A DNA stretch of 64,000 nt, from the NCBI RefSeq assembly GCF_949987515.2, contig NW_027192659.1:558001-622000 (forward strand), written 5' to 3'. The notes under the pieces are model-generated. The model saw only the letters and a program-made list of their open reading frames with translations, did no database searches and was not told where the DNA came from. Positions 23,909 through 36,552 of the stretch are shown here, in pieces. Made by a program: the position numbers and the translations under genes. Position 1 is the stretch's first letter. Each line of letters starts with the position of its first letter. Source of the DNA: Delphinus delphis. Lineage: Eukaryota > Chordata > Mammalia > Artiodactyla > Delphinidae.

Positions 23909-25855
23909 TTGGCCAAAAAGGGCGTATGCGTTTTTTCCTGAATATATTCAGGAATAAACGCATACGCCCTTTTTGGCCAAGTGCATCAATGTGGACGTTC
24001 TGCCTCTTTTCCTATGCTTTCAATGCAATTCCAGTCTACCTCCTGAAATCGGTTTCCTGCAATTCTGCTCCGCTTTCAAGTCCTCTTGGCAGCCTTACTT
24101 CAGTATATTTTTGGACGATAGCTGTCATTTATAACTCTGCAGGTTTGTGAATTACAGTGCCCCTGAGCTCCTTTCTTCAACTCGCTTTCTTGTGACCTGG
24201 CCGCAACACCGCAGGATGGCTTCAGGCCCTAATCTGGTTCCGGCACGGCACGCTGAGCCTTTGGTTATTTCCTCTTCCTGGTGGGAAATGAGAGTTAAAT
24301 TTGCCCGTCCAGACACCTCCAGCTAGTCTCTCATTGGTTCTCCCTATTCCTGTTCATCTTCCGCAGAAATTGCAAACTGGGCCAAACAGGAGGTTAAAGG
24401 TGCTGACTCTCCAAGTGGGGAGAGTGTTAGTAAAGCATCTGGAATGTTGCACCCGAGTACCAAGGGAGGAAAAGTGAGACATATCTGAACACGTCTCCCG
24501 TTCACACGGTTGATCATACTCTGGGGTCCACATGCATGTTTTTGCTGAAGGAAGAATACCTTAAACCTGGAGAGTTGAGACCCTTGGAATGGGTACCATG
24601 CAATATGACTTCAAAGGGTCTTCATTTGCTCACCGAACCTCTCCAATCCTATCACTGCTGCATTTATGCCCCTGTACACACGCTTGATTCTCTTTCGGAG
24701 ACATAGCAATCCATAGGTTTTAAGATACTTACTAGTCAGGTACATTCTTAGGCGTTTAATATGCGGTGTTGAGTCCATTTCGTTGAGCAAGGAGTAGCTC
24801 TTGTCTATTCCATATTTGGCTTAAGGAACTTTATCTGTGCTCATTTCAATCTCTGGTTTTATGCAGCACCCCAACTCACCTTTCCCCTTAAGCAAGCATA
24901 AGTTGGTTTTCTAAATTTGAGGACCTGTTCTGTTTTGGAATTCAGTTTCTGTGTAGCCACGTTTACATTCCGTGTATTACTGATATCTTATGATGTTTCT
25001 TTTTCTGTGTGACTTATTTCAGTTAGAATCATTGTACCTGAATCCACTCATTATGCTGCTACGGGCTTGATGACATAGATTTCATTGCTGAGTGATACTG
25101 CATTGTACGTAAGTACCACAAGATCTTTATCCATTTTTCACTTTCTGTGATATTGAACTTGTACGGTAAACGAGGTTCTTGTAAACAGAGGCGTCCCAAA
25201 CTTTGGGGTGGCTGTGTCTTTTTGATTTTAATTTCCCTAAGCTATAGGAACATAAGTGGAAGTGCCCTAGGCTCTGTTGCTTTGTTTTTTGGATGTTTCA
25301 GGAAACACCATACACTTCTCCGGAGTGTCTGTTGGCAATTTACATCCCGCCCATCAGCATAACAAGGCTCCCAGTTCTCCATGGCCTGTCCTGCCTTTCT
25401 GGATTTTACACTTTTTTCAGATGGCCCTTTTGACCGGGGGGAAGTGAGACTTCATTGTAGTGCAGATTTCCTTTGCAAGCTTGCTTGGTTGGCCAAAAAG
25501 GGCGTATGCGTTTTTTCCTGAATATATTCAGGAAAAAACGCATACGCCCTTTTTGGCCAAGTGCATCATTGTGGACGTTCTGCCTCTTTTCCTATGCTTT
25601 CAATGCAATTCCAGTCTACCTCCTGAAATCGGTTTCCTGCAATTCTGCCCCACTTTCAAGTCCTCTTGGCAGCCTTACTTCAGTATATTTTTGGATGATA
25701 GCTGTCATTTATAACTCTGCAGGTTTGTGAATTACAGTGCCCCTGAGCTCCTTTCTTCAACCTGCTTTCTTGTGAGCTGGCTGCAACACTGCAGGATGGC
25801 TTCAGGCCCTAATCTTGTTCCGGCACGGCACGCTGAGCCTTTGGTTAATTCCTCT
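23780..25855 (+). repeat. Dispersed duplicated block, copy at 23.8-25.9 kb
   Basis: This segment shares many private variants with the block at 49.06-51.13 kb: ATAACCAGGCTCCC, CTGTCATGCC, GGATGTTACAATTT, AGGAATAAACGC and CATCAATGTGG in and after the palindrome, CCAAGGGAGGAAAAGTG, CATATCTGAAC, GGGGTCCACATG, TTGAGGACCTG and GCCACGTTTAC. The offset is about 25,280 bp, or 16 monomers. Similarity ends near 25,858 (CTTCCTGGTGGG here, CTTCCTCGTGGG in the other copy). Confidence 0.8.
23909..25488 (+). repeat. Monomer 16, 1,580 bp, type B
   Basis: Its palindrome has one right-arm change (GGAATAAACGC). It shares most private variants with monomer 32, 16 monomers away. Its tail carries GGAACATAAG, TTTTTTGGATG and CTCCGGAGTG. 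Confidence 0.91.
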
Positions 25856-28401
25856 TCCTGGTGGGAAATGAGAGGTTAATTTGCCCGTCCAGACACCTCC
25901 AGCTAGTCTCTCATTGGTTCTCGCTATTCCTGTTCGTCTTCCACAGAAATTGCAAACTGGGCCAAACAGGAGGTTAAAGGCGCTGACTCTCCAAGTGGGG
26001 AGAGTGTTAGTAAAGCGTCTGGAATGTTGCACCCGAGTACCAGGGTACGAAAACTGAGACATATTTGAACACGTCTCCCATTCACACGGTTGATCATACT
26101 CTAGGTTCCACATGCATGTTTTATCTGAAGGAAGAATACCTTAAACCTGGAGAGTTGAGACCCGTGGAATAGGTACCATGCAATATGACTTCAAAGGGGT
26201 CTTCATTTGCTCACCGAATCTCTCCAATCCTATCACTGCTGCGTTTATGCCCCTGTACACATGCTTGATTCTCTTTCGGAGACATAGCAATCCATAGGTT
26301 TTAAGATACTTACTAGTCAGGTACATTCTTAGGCGTTTAATATGGGGTGTTGAGTCCATTTCGTTGAGCAAGGAGTAGCTCTTGTCTATTCCATATTTGG
26401 CTTAAGGAACTTTATCTGTGCTCATTTCAATCTCTGGTTTTATGCAGCACCCCAACTCACCTTTCCCCTTAAGCAAGCATAAGTTGGTTTTCTAAATTTG
26501 AGACCCTGTTCTCTTTTCGAATTCAGTTCCTCTGTAGCCAAGTTTACATTCCGTGTATTACTGATATCTTATGATGTTTCTTTTTCTGTGTGACTTATTT
26601 CAGTTAGAATCATCATACCTGAATCCACTCATTGTGCTGCTAAGGGCCTGATGACATAGATTTCATTGCTGAGTGATATTGCTTTGTAAGTAAATACCAC
26701 AACTTCTTTATCCATTTTTCACTTTCTGCGATGTTGAACTTGTACTGTAAACGAGGTTCTTGTAAACAGAGCCGTTCCAAACTTTGGGGTGGCTGTGTCT
26801 TTTTGATTTTAATTTCCCTAAGCTATAGGACCATAAGTGGAAGTGCCCTAGGCTCTGTTGCTTTGTTTCTTAGATGTTTCAGGAAACACCATACACTTCT
26901 CCCGAGTGTCTGTTGGCAATTTACATCCCGCCCATCAGCATAACAAGGCTCCCAGTTCTCCATGGCCTGTCCTGCCTTTCTGGATTTTACACTTTTTTCA
27001 GATGGCCCTTTTGACCGGGGGGAAGTGAGACTTCATTGTAGTGCAGATTTCCTTTGCAAGCTTGCTTGGTTGGCCAAAAAGGGCGTATGCGTTTTTTCCT
27101 GAATATATTCAGGAAAAAACGCATACGCCCTTTTTGGCCAAGTGCATCATTGTGGACGTTCTGCCTCTTTTCCTATGCTTTCAATGCAATTCCAGTCTAC
27201 CTCCTGAAATCGGTTTCCTGCAATTCTGCCCCGCTTTCAAGTCCTCTTGGCAGCCTTACTTCAGTCTATTTTTGGACGATAGCTGTCATTTATAACTCTG
27301 CAGTTTGTGAATTACAGTGCCCCTGAGCTCCTTTCTTCAACTCGCTTTCTTTTGAGATGGCCGCAACACCGCAGGATGGCTTCAGGCCCTAATCTGGTTC
27401 TGGCACGGCACGCTGAGCCTTTGGTTATTTCCTCTTCCTGGTGGGAAATGAGAGTTAAATTTGCCCGTCCAGACACCTCCAGCTAGTCTCTCATTGGATC
27501 TCGCTATTCCTGTTCATCTTCCGCAGAAATTGCAAACTGGGCCAAACAGGAGGTTAAAGGCGCTGACTCTCCAAGTGGGGAGAGTGTTAGTAAAGCGTCT
27601 GGAATGTTGCACCCGAGTACCAGGGTACGAAAACTGAGACATATTTGAACACGTCTCCCGATCACATGGTTGATCATACTCTGGGTTCCACATGCATGTT
27701 TTATCTGAAGGAAGAATACCTTAAACCTGGAGAGTTGAGACCCGTGGAATGGGTACCATGCAATATGACTTCAAAGGGGTCTTCATTTGCTCACCGAATC
27801 TCTCCAATCCTATCACTGCTGCGTTTATGCCCCTGTACACATGCTTGATTCTCTTTCAGAGACATAGCAATCCATAGGTTTTAAGATACTTACTAGTCAG
27901 GTACATTCTTAGGCGTTTAATATGGGGTGTTGAGTCCATTTCGTTGAGCAAGGTGGAGCTCTTGTCTATTCCATATTTGGCTTAAGGAACTTTATCTGTG
28001 CTCATTTCAATCTCTGGTTTTATGCAGCACCCCAACTCACCTTTCCCCTTAAGCAAGCATAAGTTGGTTTTCTAAATTTGAGACCCTGTTCTCTTTTCGA
28101 ATTCAGTTCCTCTGTAGCCAAGTTTACATTCCGTGTATTACTGATATCTTATGATGTTTCTTTTTCTGTGTGACTTATTTCAGTTAGAATCATCATACCT
28201 GAATCCACTCATTGTGCTGCTAAGGGCCTGATGACATAGATTTCATTGCTGAGTGATATTGCTTTGTAAGTAAATACCACAAATTCTTTATCCATTTTTC
28301 ACTTTCTGCGATGTTGAACTTGTACTGTAAACGAGGTTCTTGTAAACAGAGGCGTCCCAATCTTTGTGGTGGCTGTGTCTTTTTGATTTTAATTTCCCTA
28401 A
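25242..28401 (+). repeat. 3,160-bp dimer duplication, copy 1
   Basis: This two-monomer block recurs at an offset of 3,160 bp. It carries marker variants GGAACATAAG, TTTTTTGGATG, CTCCGGAGTG, CCCCACTTTCAAG and TTTGGATGATAG, all repeated in copy 2. The left boundary is placed where identity with copy 2 begins, after the CCTAAGCTATAGG motif. Its second monomer has lost one G in CTGCAGTTTGTG (about 27,301), and this too is shared with copy 2. Confidence 0.88.
25489..27069 (+). repeat. Monomer 17, 1,581 bp, type A
   Basis: Its palindrome is perfect. It has the extra G in CAAAGGGGTCTTC, plus CCCCACTTTC, GGATGATAGC and CTGCAACACTGCAGG. It is the first monomer of the 3,160-bp dimer, repeated as monomer 19. 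It starts the run of 14 consecutive type A monomers. Confidence 0.91.
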
Positions 28402-28648
28402 CTATAGGAACATAAGTGGAAGTGCCCTAGGCTCTGTTGCTTTGTTTTTTGGATGTTTCAGGAAACACCATACACTTCTCCGGAGTGTCTGTTGGCAATT
28501 TACATCCCGCCCATCAGCATAACAAGGCTCCCAGTTCTCCATGGCCTGTCCTGCCTTTCTGGATTTTACACTTTTTTCAGATGGCCCTTTTGACCGGGGG
28601 GAAGTGAGACTTCATTGTAGTGCAGATTTCCTTTGCAAGCTTGCTTGG
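27070..28648 (+). repeat. Monomer 18, 1,579 bp, type A; holds the dimer junction
   Basis: Its palindrome is perfect. A G is missing in CTGCAGTTTGTG (about 27,301) and another at the junction in CCTAACTATAGG (28,400-28,402), which outweigh the extra G in CAAAGGGGTCTTC. Left of the junction it resembles monomer 21 (AATCTTTGTGGTGG); right of it, monomer 16. Confidence 0.91.
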
Positions 28649-31560
28649 TTGGCCAAAAAGGGCGTATGCGTTTTTTCCTGAATATATTCAGGAAAAAACG
28701 CATACGCCCTTTTTGGCCAAGTGCATCATTGTGGACGTTCTGCCTCTTTTCCTATGCTTTCAATGCAATTCCAGTCTACCTCCTGAAATCGGTTTCCTGC
28801 AATTCTGCCCCACTTTCAAGTCCTCTTGGCAGCCTTACTTCAGTATATTTTTGGATGATAGCTGTCATTTATAACTCTGCAGGTTTGTGAATTACAGTGC
28901 CCCTGAGCTCCTTTCTTCAACCTGCTTTCTTGTGAGCTGGCTGCAACACTGCAGGATGGCTTCAGGCCCTAATCTTGTTCCGGCACGGCACGCTGAACCT
29001 TTGGTTAATTCCTCTTCCTGGTGGGAAATGAGAGGTTAATTTGCCCGTCCAGACACCTCCAGCTAGTCTCTCATTGGTTCTCGCTATTCCTGTTCGTCTT
29101 CCACAGAAATTGCAAACTGGGCCAAACAGGAGGTTAAAGGCGCTGACTCTCCAAGTGGGGAGAGTGTTAGTAAAGCGTCTGGAATGTTGCACCCGAGTAC
29201 CAGGGTACGAAAACTGAGACATATTTGAACACGTCTCCCATTCACACGGTTGATCATACTCTAGGTTCCACATGCATGTTTTATCTGAAGGAAGAATACC
29301 TTAAACCTGGAGAGTTGAGACCCGTGGAATAGGTACCATGCAATATGACTTCAAAGGGGTCTTCATTTGCTCACCGAATCTCTCCAATCCTATCACTGCT
29401 GCGTTTATGCCCCTGTACACATGCTTGATTCTCTTTCGGAGACATAGCAATCCATAGGTTTTAAGATACTTACTAGTCAGGTACATTCTTAGGCGTTTAA
29501 TATGGGGTGTTGAGTCCATTTCGTTGAGCAAGGAGTAGCTCTTGTCTATTCCATATTTGGCTTAAGGAACTTTATCTGTGCTCATTTCAATCTCTGGTTT
29601 TATGCAGCACCCCAACTCACCTTTCCCCTTAAGCAAGCATAAGTTGGTTTTCTAAATTTGAGACCCTGTTCTCTTTTCGAATTCAGTTCCTCTGTAGCCA
29701 AGTTTACATTCCGTGTATTACTGATATCTTATGATGTTTCTTTTTCTGTGTGACTTATTTCAGTTAGAATCATCATACCTGAATCCACTCATTGTGCTGC
29801 TAAGGGCCTGATGACATAGATTTCATTGCTGAGTGATATTGCTTTGTAAGTAAATACCACAACTTCTTTATCCATTTTTCACTTTCTGTTATGTTGAACT
29901 TGTACTGTAAACGAGGTTCTTGTAAACAGAGCCGTTCCAAACTTTGGGGTGGCTGTGTCTTTTTGATTTTAATTTCCCTAAGCTATAGGACCATAAGTGG
30001 AAGTGCCCTAGGCTCTGTTGCTTTGTTTCTTAGATGTTTCAGGAAACACCATACACTTCTCCCGAGTGTCTGTTGGCAATTTACATCCCGCCCATCAGCA
30101 TAACAAGGCTCCCAGTTCTCCATGGCCTGTCCTGCCTTTCTGGATTTTACACTTTTTTCAGATGGCCCTTTTGACCGGGGGGAAGTGAGACTTCATTGTC
30201 GTGCAGATTTCCTTTGCAAGCTTGCTTGGTTGGCCAAAAAGGGCGTATGCGTTTTTTCCTGAATATATTCAGGAAAAAACGCATACGCCCTTTTTGGCCA
30301 AGTGCATCATTGTGGACGTTCTGCCTCTTTTCCTATGCTTTCAATGCAATTCCAGTCTACCTCCTGAAATCGGTTTCCTGCAATTCTGCCCCGCTTTCAA
30401 GTCCTCTTGGCAGCCTTACTTCAGTCTATTTTTGGACGATAGCTGTCATTTATAACTCTGCAGTTTGTGAATTACAGTGCCCCTCAGCTCCTTTCTTCAA
30501 CTCGCTTTCTTTTGAGATGGCCGCAACACCGCAGGATGGCTTCAGGCCCTAATCTGGTTCTGGCACGGCACGCTGAGCCTTTGGTTATTTCCTCTTCCTG
30601 GTGGGAAATGAGAGTTAAATTTGCCCGTCCAGACACCTCCAGCTAGTCTCTCATTGGATCTCGCTATTCCTGTTCATCTTCCGCAGAAATTGCAAACTGG
30701 GCCAAACAGGAGGTTAAAGGCGCTGACTCTCCAAGTGGGGAGAGTGTTAGTAAAGCGTCTGGTATGTTGCACCCGAGTACCAGGGTACGAAAACTGAGAC
30801 ATATTTGAACACGTCTCCCGATCACATGGTTGATCATACTCTGGGTTCCACATGCATGTTTTATCTGAAGGAAGAATACCTTAAACCTGGAGAGTTGAGA
30901 CCCGTGGAATGGGTACCATGCAATATGACTTCAAAGGGGTCTTCATTTGCTCACCGAATCTCTCCAATCCTATCACTGCTGCGTTTATGCCCCTGTACAC
31001 ATGCTTGATTCTCTTTCAGAGACATAGCAATCCATAGGTTTTAAGATACTTACTAGTCAGGTACATTCTTAGGCGTTTAATATGGGGTGTTGAGTCCATT
31101 TCGTTGAGCAAGGAGGAGCTCTTGTCTATTCCATATTTGGCTTAAGGAACTTTATCTGTGCTCATTTCAATCTCTGGTTTTATGCAGCACCCCAACTCAC
31201 CTTTCCCCTTAAGCAAGCATAAGTTGGTTTTCTAAATTTGAGACCCTGTTCTCTTTTCGAATTCAGTTCCTCTGTAGCCAAGTTTACATTCCGTGTATTA
31301 CTGATATCTTATGATGTTTCTTTTTCTGTGTGACTTATTTCAGTTAGAATCATCATACCTGAATCCACTCATTGTGCTGCTAAGGGCCTGATGACATAGA
31401 TTTCATTGCTGAGTGATATTGCTTTGTAAGTAAATACCACAAATTCTTTATCCATTTTTCACTTTCTGCGATGTTGAACTTGTACTGTAAACGAGGTTCT
31501 TGTAAACAGAGGCGTCCCAAACTTTGGGGTGGCTGTGTCTTTTTGATTTTAATTTCCCTA
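28402..31560 (+). repeat. 3,160-bp dimer duplication, copy 2
   Basis: It is nearly identical to the preceding block. Differences I saw include CTGAACC at about 28,996 (CTGAGCC in copy 1), TTATGTTG at about 29,889 (CGATGTTG), C at 30,200 (A at 27,040), CCTCAGCTC at about 30,483 and GGTATGTTG at about 30,761. At the junction, sequence of the AATCTTTGTGGTGG type on the left switches to copy-1-type sequence, and a G is missing from CCTAAGCTATAGG (28,400-28,402). Identity ends in the same motif near 31,560. Confidence 0.87.
28649..30229 (+). repeat. Monomer 19, 1,581 bp, type A (duplicate of monomer 17)
   Basis: It matches monomer 17 apart from scattered substitutions such as CTGAACC near 28,996, TTATGTTG near 29,889 and C at 30,200. 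Its palindrome is perfect. Confidence 0.91.
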
Positions 31561-31809
31561 AGCTATAGGACCATAAGTGGAAGTGCCCTAGGCTCTGTTG
31601 CTTTGTTTTTTAGATGTTTCAGGAAACACCATACACTTCTCCCTAGTGTCTGTTGGCAATTTACATCCCGCCCATCAGCATAACAAGGCTCCCAGTTCTC
31701 CATGGCCTGTCCTGCCTTTCTGGATTTTACACTTTTTTCAGATGGCCCTTTTGACCGGGGGGAAGTGAGACTTCATTGTAGTGCAGATTTCCTTTGCAAG
31801 CTTGCTTGG
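30230..31809 (+). repeat. Monomer 20, 1,580 bp, type A (duplicate of monomer 18)
   Basis: It keeps the missing G of CTGCAGTTTGTG but has the full CCTAAGCTATAGG. The longest open frame in the window (30,196-30,552, 118 codons) arises here because C at 30,200 and the missing G fuse two spurious frames. Confidence 0.91.
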
Positions 31810-33390
31810 TTGGCCAAAAAGGGCGTATGCGTTTTTTCCTGAATATATTCAGGAAAAAACGCATACGCCCTTTTTGGCCAAGTGCATCATTGTGGACGTT
31901 CTGCCTCTTTTCCTATGCTTTCAATGCAATTCCAGTCTACCTCCTGAAATCGGTTTCCTGCAATTCTGCCCCGCTTTCAAGTCCTCTTGGCAGCCTTACT
32001 TCAGTCTATTTTTGGACGATAGCTGTCATTTATAACTCTGCAGGTTTGTGAATTACAGTGCCCCTCAGCTCCTTTCTTCAACTCGCTTTCTTTTGAGATG
32101 GCCGCAACACCGCAGGATGGCTTCAGGCCCTAATCTGGTTCTGGCACGGCACGCTGAGCCTTTGGTTATTTCCTCTTCCTGGTGGGAAATGAGAGTTAAA
32201 TTTGCCCGTCCAGACACCTCCAGCTAGTCTCTCATTGGATCTCGCTATTCTTGTTCATCTTCCGCAGAAATTGCAAACTGGGCCAAACAGGAGGTTAAAG
32301 GCGCTGACTCTCCAAGTGGGGAGAGTGTTAGTAAAGCGTCTGGAATGTTGCACCCGAGTACCAGGGTACGAAAACTGAGACATATTTGAACACGTCTCCC
32401 GATCACATGGTTGATCATACTCTGGGTTCCACATGCATGTTTTATCTGAAGGAAGAATACCTTAAACCTGGAGAGTTGAGACCTGTGGAATGGGTACCAT
32501 GCAATATGACTTCAAAGGGGTCTTCATTTGCTCACCGAATCTCTCCAATCCTATCACTGCTGCGTTTATGCCCCTGTACACATGCTTGATTCTCTTTCAG
32601 AGACATAGCAATCCATAGGTTTTAAGATACTTACTAGTCAGGTACATTCTTAGGCGTTTAATATGGGGTGTTGAGTCCATTTCGTTGAGCAAGGTGGAGC
32701 TCTTGTCTATTCCATATTTGGCTTAAGGAACTTTATCTGTGCTCATTTCAATCTCTGGTTTTATGCAGCACCCCAACTCACCTTTCCCCTTAAGCAAGCA
32801 TAAGTTGGTTTTCTAAATTTGAGACCCTGTTCTCTTTTCGAATTCAGTTCCTCTGTAGCCAAGTTTACATTCCGTGTATTACTGATATCTTATGATGTTT
32901 CTTTTTCTGTGTGACTTATTTCAGTTAGAATCATCATACCTGAATCCACTCATTGTGCTGCTAAGGGCCTGATGACATAGATTTCATTGCTGAGTGATAT
33001 TGCTTTGTAAGTAAATACCACAAATTCTTTATCCATTTTTCACTTTCTGCGATGTTGAACTTGTACTGTAAACGAGGTTCTTGTAAACAGAGGCGTCCCA
33101 ATCTTTGTGGTGGCTGTGTCTTTTTGATTTTAATTTCCCTAAGCTATAGGACCATAAGTGGAAGTGCCCTAGGCTCTGTTGCTTTGTTTTTTAGATGTTT
33201 CAGGAGACACCATACACTTCTCCCTAGTGTCTGTTGGCAATTTACATCCCGCCCATCAGCATAACAAGGCTCCCAGTTCTCCATGGCCTGTCCTGCCTTT
33301 CTGGATTTTACACTTTTTTCAGATGGCCCTTTTGACCGGGGGGAAGTGAGACTTCATTGTAGTGCAGATTTCCTTTGCAAGCTTGCTTGG
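31810..33390 (+). repeat. Monomer 21, 1,581 bp, type A
   Basis: Its palindrome is perfect and the extra G is present. Markers are TATTCTTGTTCATC near 32,246, AATCTTTGTGGTGG near 33,100 and TTTCAGGAGACACC near 33,198. Confidence 0.91.
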
Positions 33391-34971
33391 TTGGCCAAAA
33401 AGGGCGTATGCGTTTTTTCCTGAATATATTCAGGAAAAAACGCATACGCCCTTTTTGGCCAAGTGCATCATTGTGGACGTTCTGCCTCTTTTCCTATGCT
33501 TTCAATGCAATTCCAGTCTACCTCCTGAAATCGGTTTCCTGCAATTCTGCCCCGCTTTCAAGTCCTCTTGGCAGCCTTACTTCAGTATATTTTTGGACGA
33601 TAGCTGTCATTTATAACTCCGCAGGTTTGTGAATTACAGTGCCCCTGAGCTCCTTTCTTCAACTCGCTTTCTTGTGACCTGGCCGCAACACCGCAGGATG
33701 GCTTCAGGCCCTAATCTGGTTCCGGCACGGCACGCTGAGCCTTTGGTTAATTCCTCTTCCTGGTGGGAAATGAGAGGTTAATTTGCCCGTCCAGACACCT
33801 CCAGCTAGTCTCTCATTGGTTCTCCCTATTCCTGTTCGTCTTCCACAGAAATTGCAAACTGGGCCAAACAGGAGGTTAAAGGCGCTGACTCTCCAAGTGG
33901 GGAGAGTGTTAGTAAAGCGTCTGGAATGTTGCACCCGAGTACCAGGGTACGAAAACTGAGACATATTTGAACACGTCTCCCATTCACACGGTTGATCATA
34001 CTCTAGGTTCCACATGCATGTTTTATTTGAAGGAAGAATACCTTAAAGAGGGAGAGTTGAGACCCGTGGAATAGGTACCATGCAATATGACTTCAAAGGG
34101 GTCTTCATTTGCTCACCGAATCTCTCCAATCCTATCACTGCTGCGTTTATGCCCCTGTACACATGCTTGATTCTCTTTCGGAGACATAGCAATCCATAGG
34201 TTTTAAGATACTTACTAGTCAGGTACATTCTTAGGCGTTTAATATGGGGTGTTGAGTCCATTTCGTTGAGCAAGGAGTAGCTCTTGTCTATTCCATATTT
34301 GGCTTAAGGAACTTTATCTGTGCTCATTTCAATCTCTGGTTTTATGCAGCACCCCAACTCACCTTTCGCCTTAAGCAAGCATAAGTTGGTTTTCTAAATT
34401 TGAGACCCTGTTCTCTTTTCGAATTCAGTTCCTCTGTAGCCAAGTTTACATTCCGTGTATTACTGATATCTTATGATGTTTCTTTTTCTGTGTGACTTAT
34501 TTCAGTTAGAATCATCATACCTGAATCCACTCATTGTGCTGCTAAGGGCCTGATGACATAGATTTCATTGCTGAGTGATATTGCTTTGTAAGTAAATACC
34601 ACAAATTCTTTATCCATTTTTCACTTTCTGCGATGTTGAACTTGTACTGTAAACGAGGTTCTTGTAAACAGAGGCGTCCCAAACTTTGGGGTGGCTGTGT
34701 CTTTTTGATTTTAATTTCCCTGAGCTATAGGACCATAAGTGGAAGTGCCCTAGGCTCTGTTGCTTTGTTTTTTAGATGTTTCAGGAAACACCATACACTT
34801 CTCCCTAGTGTCTGTTGGCAATTTACATCCCGCCCATCAGCATAACAAGGCTCCCAGTTCTCCATGGCCTGTCCTGCCTTTCTGGATTTTACACTTTTTT
34901 CAGATGGCCCTTTTGACCGGGGGGAAGTGAGACTTCATTGTAGTGCAGATTTCCTTTGCAAGCTTGCTTGG
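33391..34971 (+). repeat. Monomer 22, 1,581 bp, type A
   Basis: Its palindrome is perfect and the extra G is present. Markers are AACTCCGCAGG near 33,616 (shared with monomer 23), TTTTATTTGAAGG and CCTTAAAGAGGGAG near 34,021-34,050, and CCCTGAGCTATAGG near 34,718. Confidence 0.91.
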
Positions 34972-36552
34972 TTGGCCAAAAAGGGCGTATGCGTTTTTTC
35001 CTGAATATATTCAGGAAAAAACGCATACGCCCTTTTTGGCCAAGTGCATCATTGTGGACGTTCTGCCTCTTTTCCTATGCTTTCAATGCAATTCCAGTCT
35101 ACCTCCTGAAATCGGTTTCCTGCAATTCTGCCCCGCTTTCAAGTCCTCTTGGCAGCCTTACTTCAGTATATTTTTGGACGATAGCTGTCATTTATAACTC
35201 CGCAGGTTTGTGAATTACAGTGACCCTGAGCTCCTTTCTTCAACTCGATTTCTTGTGACCTGCCCGCAACACCGCAGGATGGCTTCAGGCCCTAATCTGG
35301 TTCCGGCACGGCACGCTGAGCCTTTGGTTAATTCCTCTTCCTGGTGGGAAATGAGAGGTTAATTTGCCCGTCCAGACACCTCCAGCTAGTCTCTCATTGG
35401 TTCTCGCTATTCCTGTTCGTCTTCCACAGAAATTGCAAACTGGGCCAAACAGGAGGTTAAAGGCGCTGACTCTCCAAGTGGGGAGAGTGTTAGTAAAGCG
35501 TCTGGAATGTTGCACCCGAGTACCAGGGTACGAAAACTGAGACATATTTGAACACGTCTCCCATTCACACGGTTGATCATACTCTAGGTTCCACATGCAT
35601 GTTTTATCTGAAGGAAGAATACCTTAAACCTGGAGAGTTGAGACCCGTGGAATAGGTACCATGCAATATGACTTCAAAGGGGTCTTCATTTGCTCACCGA
35701 ATCTCTCCAATCCTATCACTGCTGCGTTTATGCCCCTGTACACATGCTTGATTCTCTTTCGGAGACATAGCAATCCATAGGTTTTAAGATACTTACTAGT
35801 CAGGTACATTCTTAGGCGTTTAATATGGGGTGTTGAGTCCATTTCGTTGAGCAAGGAGTAGCTCTTGTCTATTCCATATTTGGCTTAAGGAACTTTATCT
35901 GTGCTCATTTCAATCTCTGGTTTTATGCAGCACCCCAACTCACCTTTCCCCTTAAGCAAGCATAAGTTGGTTTTCTAAATTTGAGACCCTGTTCTCTTTT
36001 CGAATTCAGTTCCTCTGTAGCCAAGTTTACATTCCGTGTATTACTGATATCTTATGATGTTTCTTTTTCTGTGTGACTTATTTCAGTTAGAATCATCATA
36101 CCTGAATCCACTCATTGTGCTGCTAAGGGCCTGATGACATAGATTTCATTGCTGAGTGATATTGCTTTGTAAGTAAATACCACAACTTCTTTATCCATTT
36201 TTCACTTTCTGTTATGTTGAACTTGTACTGTAAACGAGGTTCTTGTAAACTGAGCCGTTCCAAACTTTGGGGTGGCTGTGTCTTTTTGATTTTAATTTCC
36301 CTAAGCTATAGGACCATAAGTGGAAGTGCCCTAGGCTCTGTTGCTTTGTTTCTTAGATGTTTCAGGAAACACCATACACTTCTCCCGAGTGTCTGTTGGC
36401 AATTTACATCCCGCCCATCAGCATAACAAGGCTCCCAGTTCTCCATGGCCTGTCCTGCCTTTCTGGATTTTACACTTTTTTCAGATGGCCCTTTTGACCG
36501 GGGGGAAGTGAGACTTCATTGTAGTGCAGATTTCCTTTGCAAGCTTGCTTGG
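34972..36552 (+). repeat. Monomer 23, 1,581 bp, type A
   Basis: Its palindrome is perfect. It shares AACTCCGCAGG with monomer 22; private changes are AGTGACCCTGAG near 35,218 and CAACTCGATTTC near 35,239. Its tail from 36,206 starts the second dimer duplication (CTGTTATGTTG, AACTGAGCCGTTCC). Confidence 0.91.

Noticed and set aside
30196..30552. 118-codon open frame, longest in the window
   Set aside because: It arises from C at 30,200 and a one-base deletion joining two non-coding frames of the same repeat. There is no promoter, splice or family evidence.
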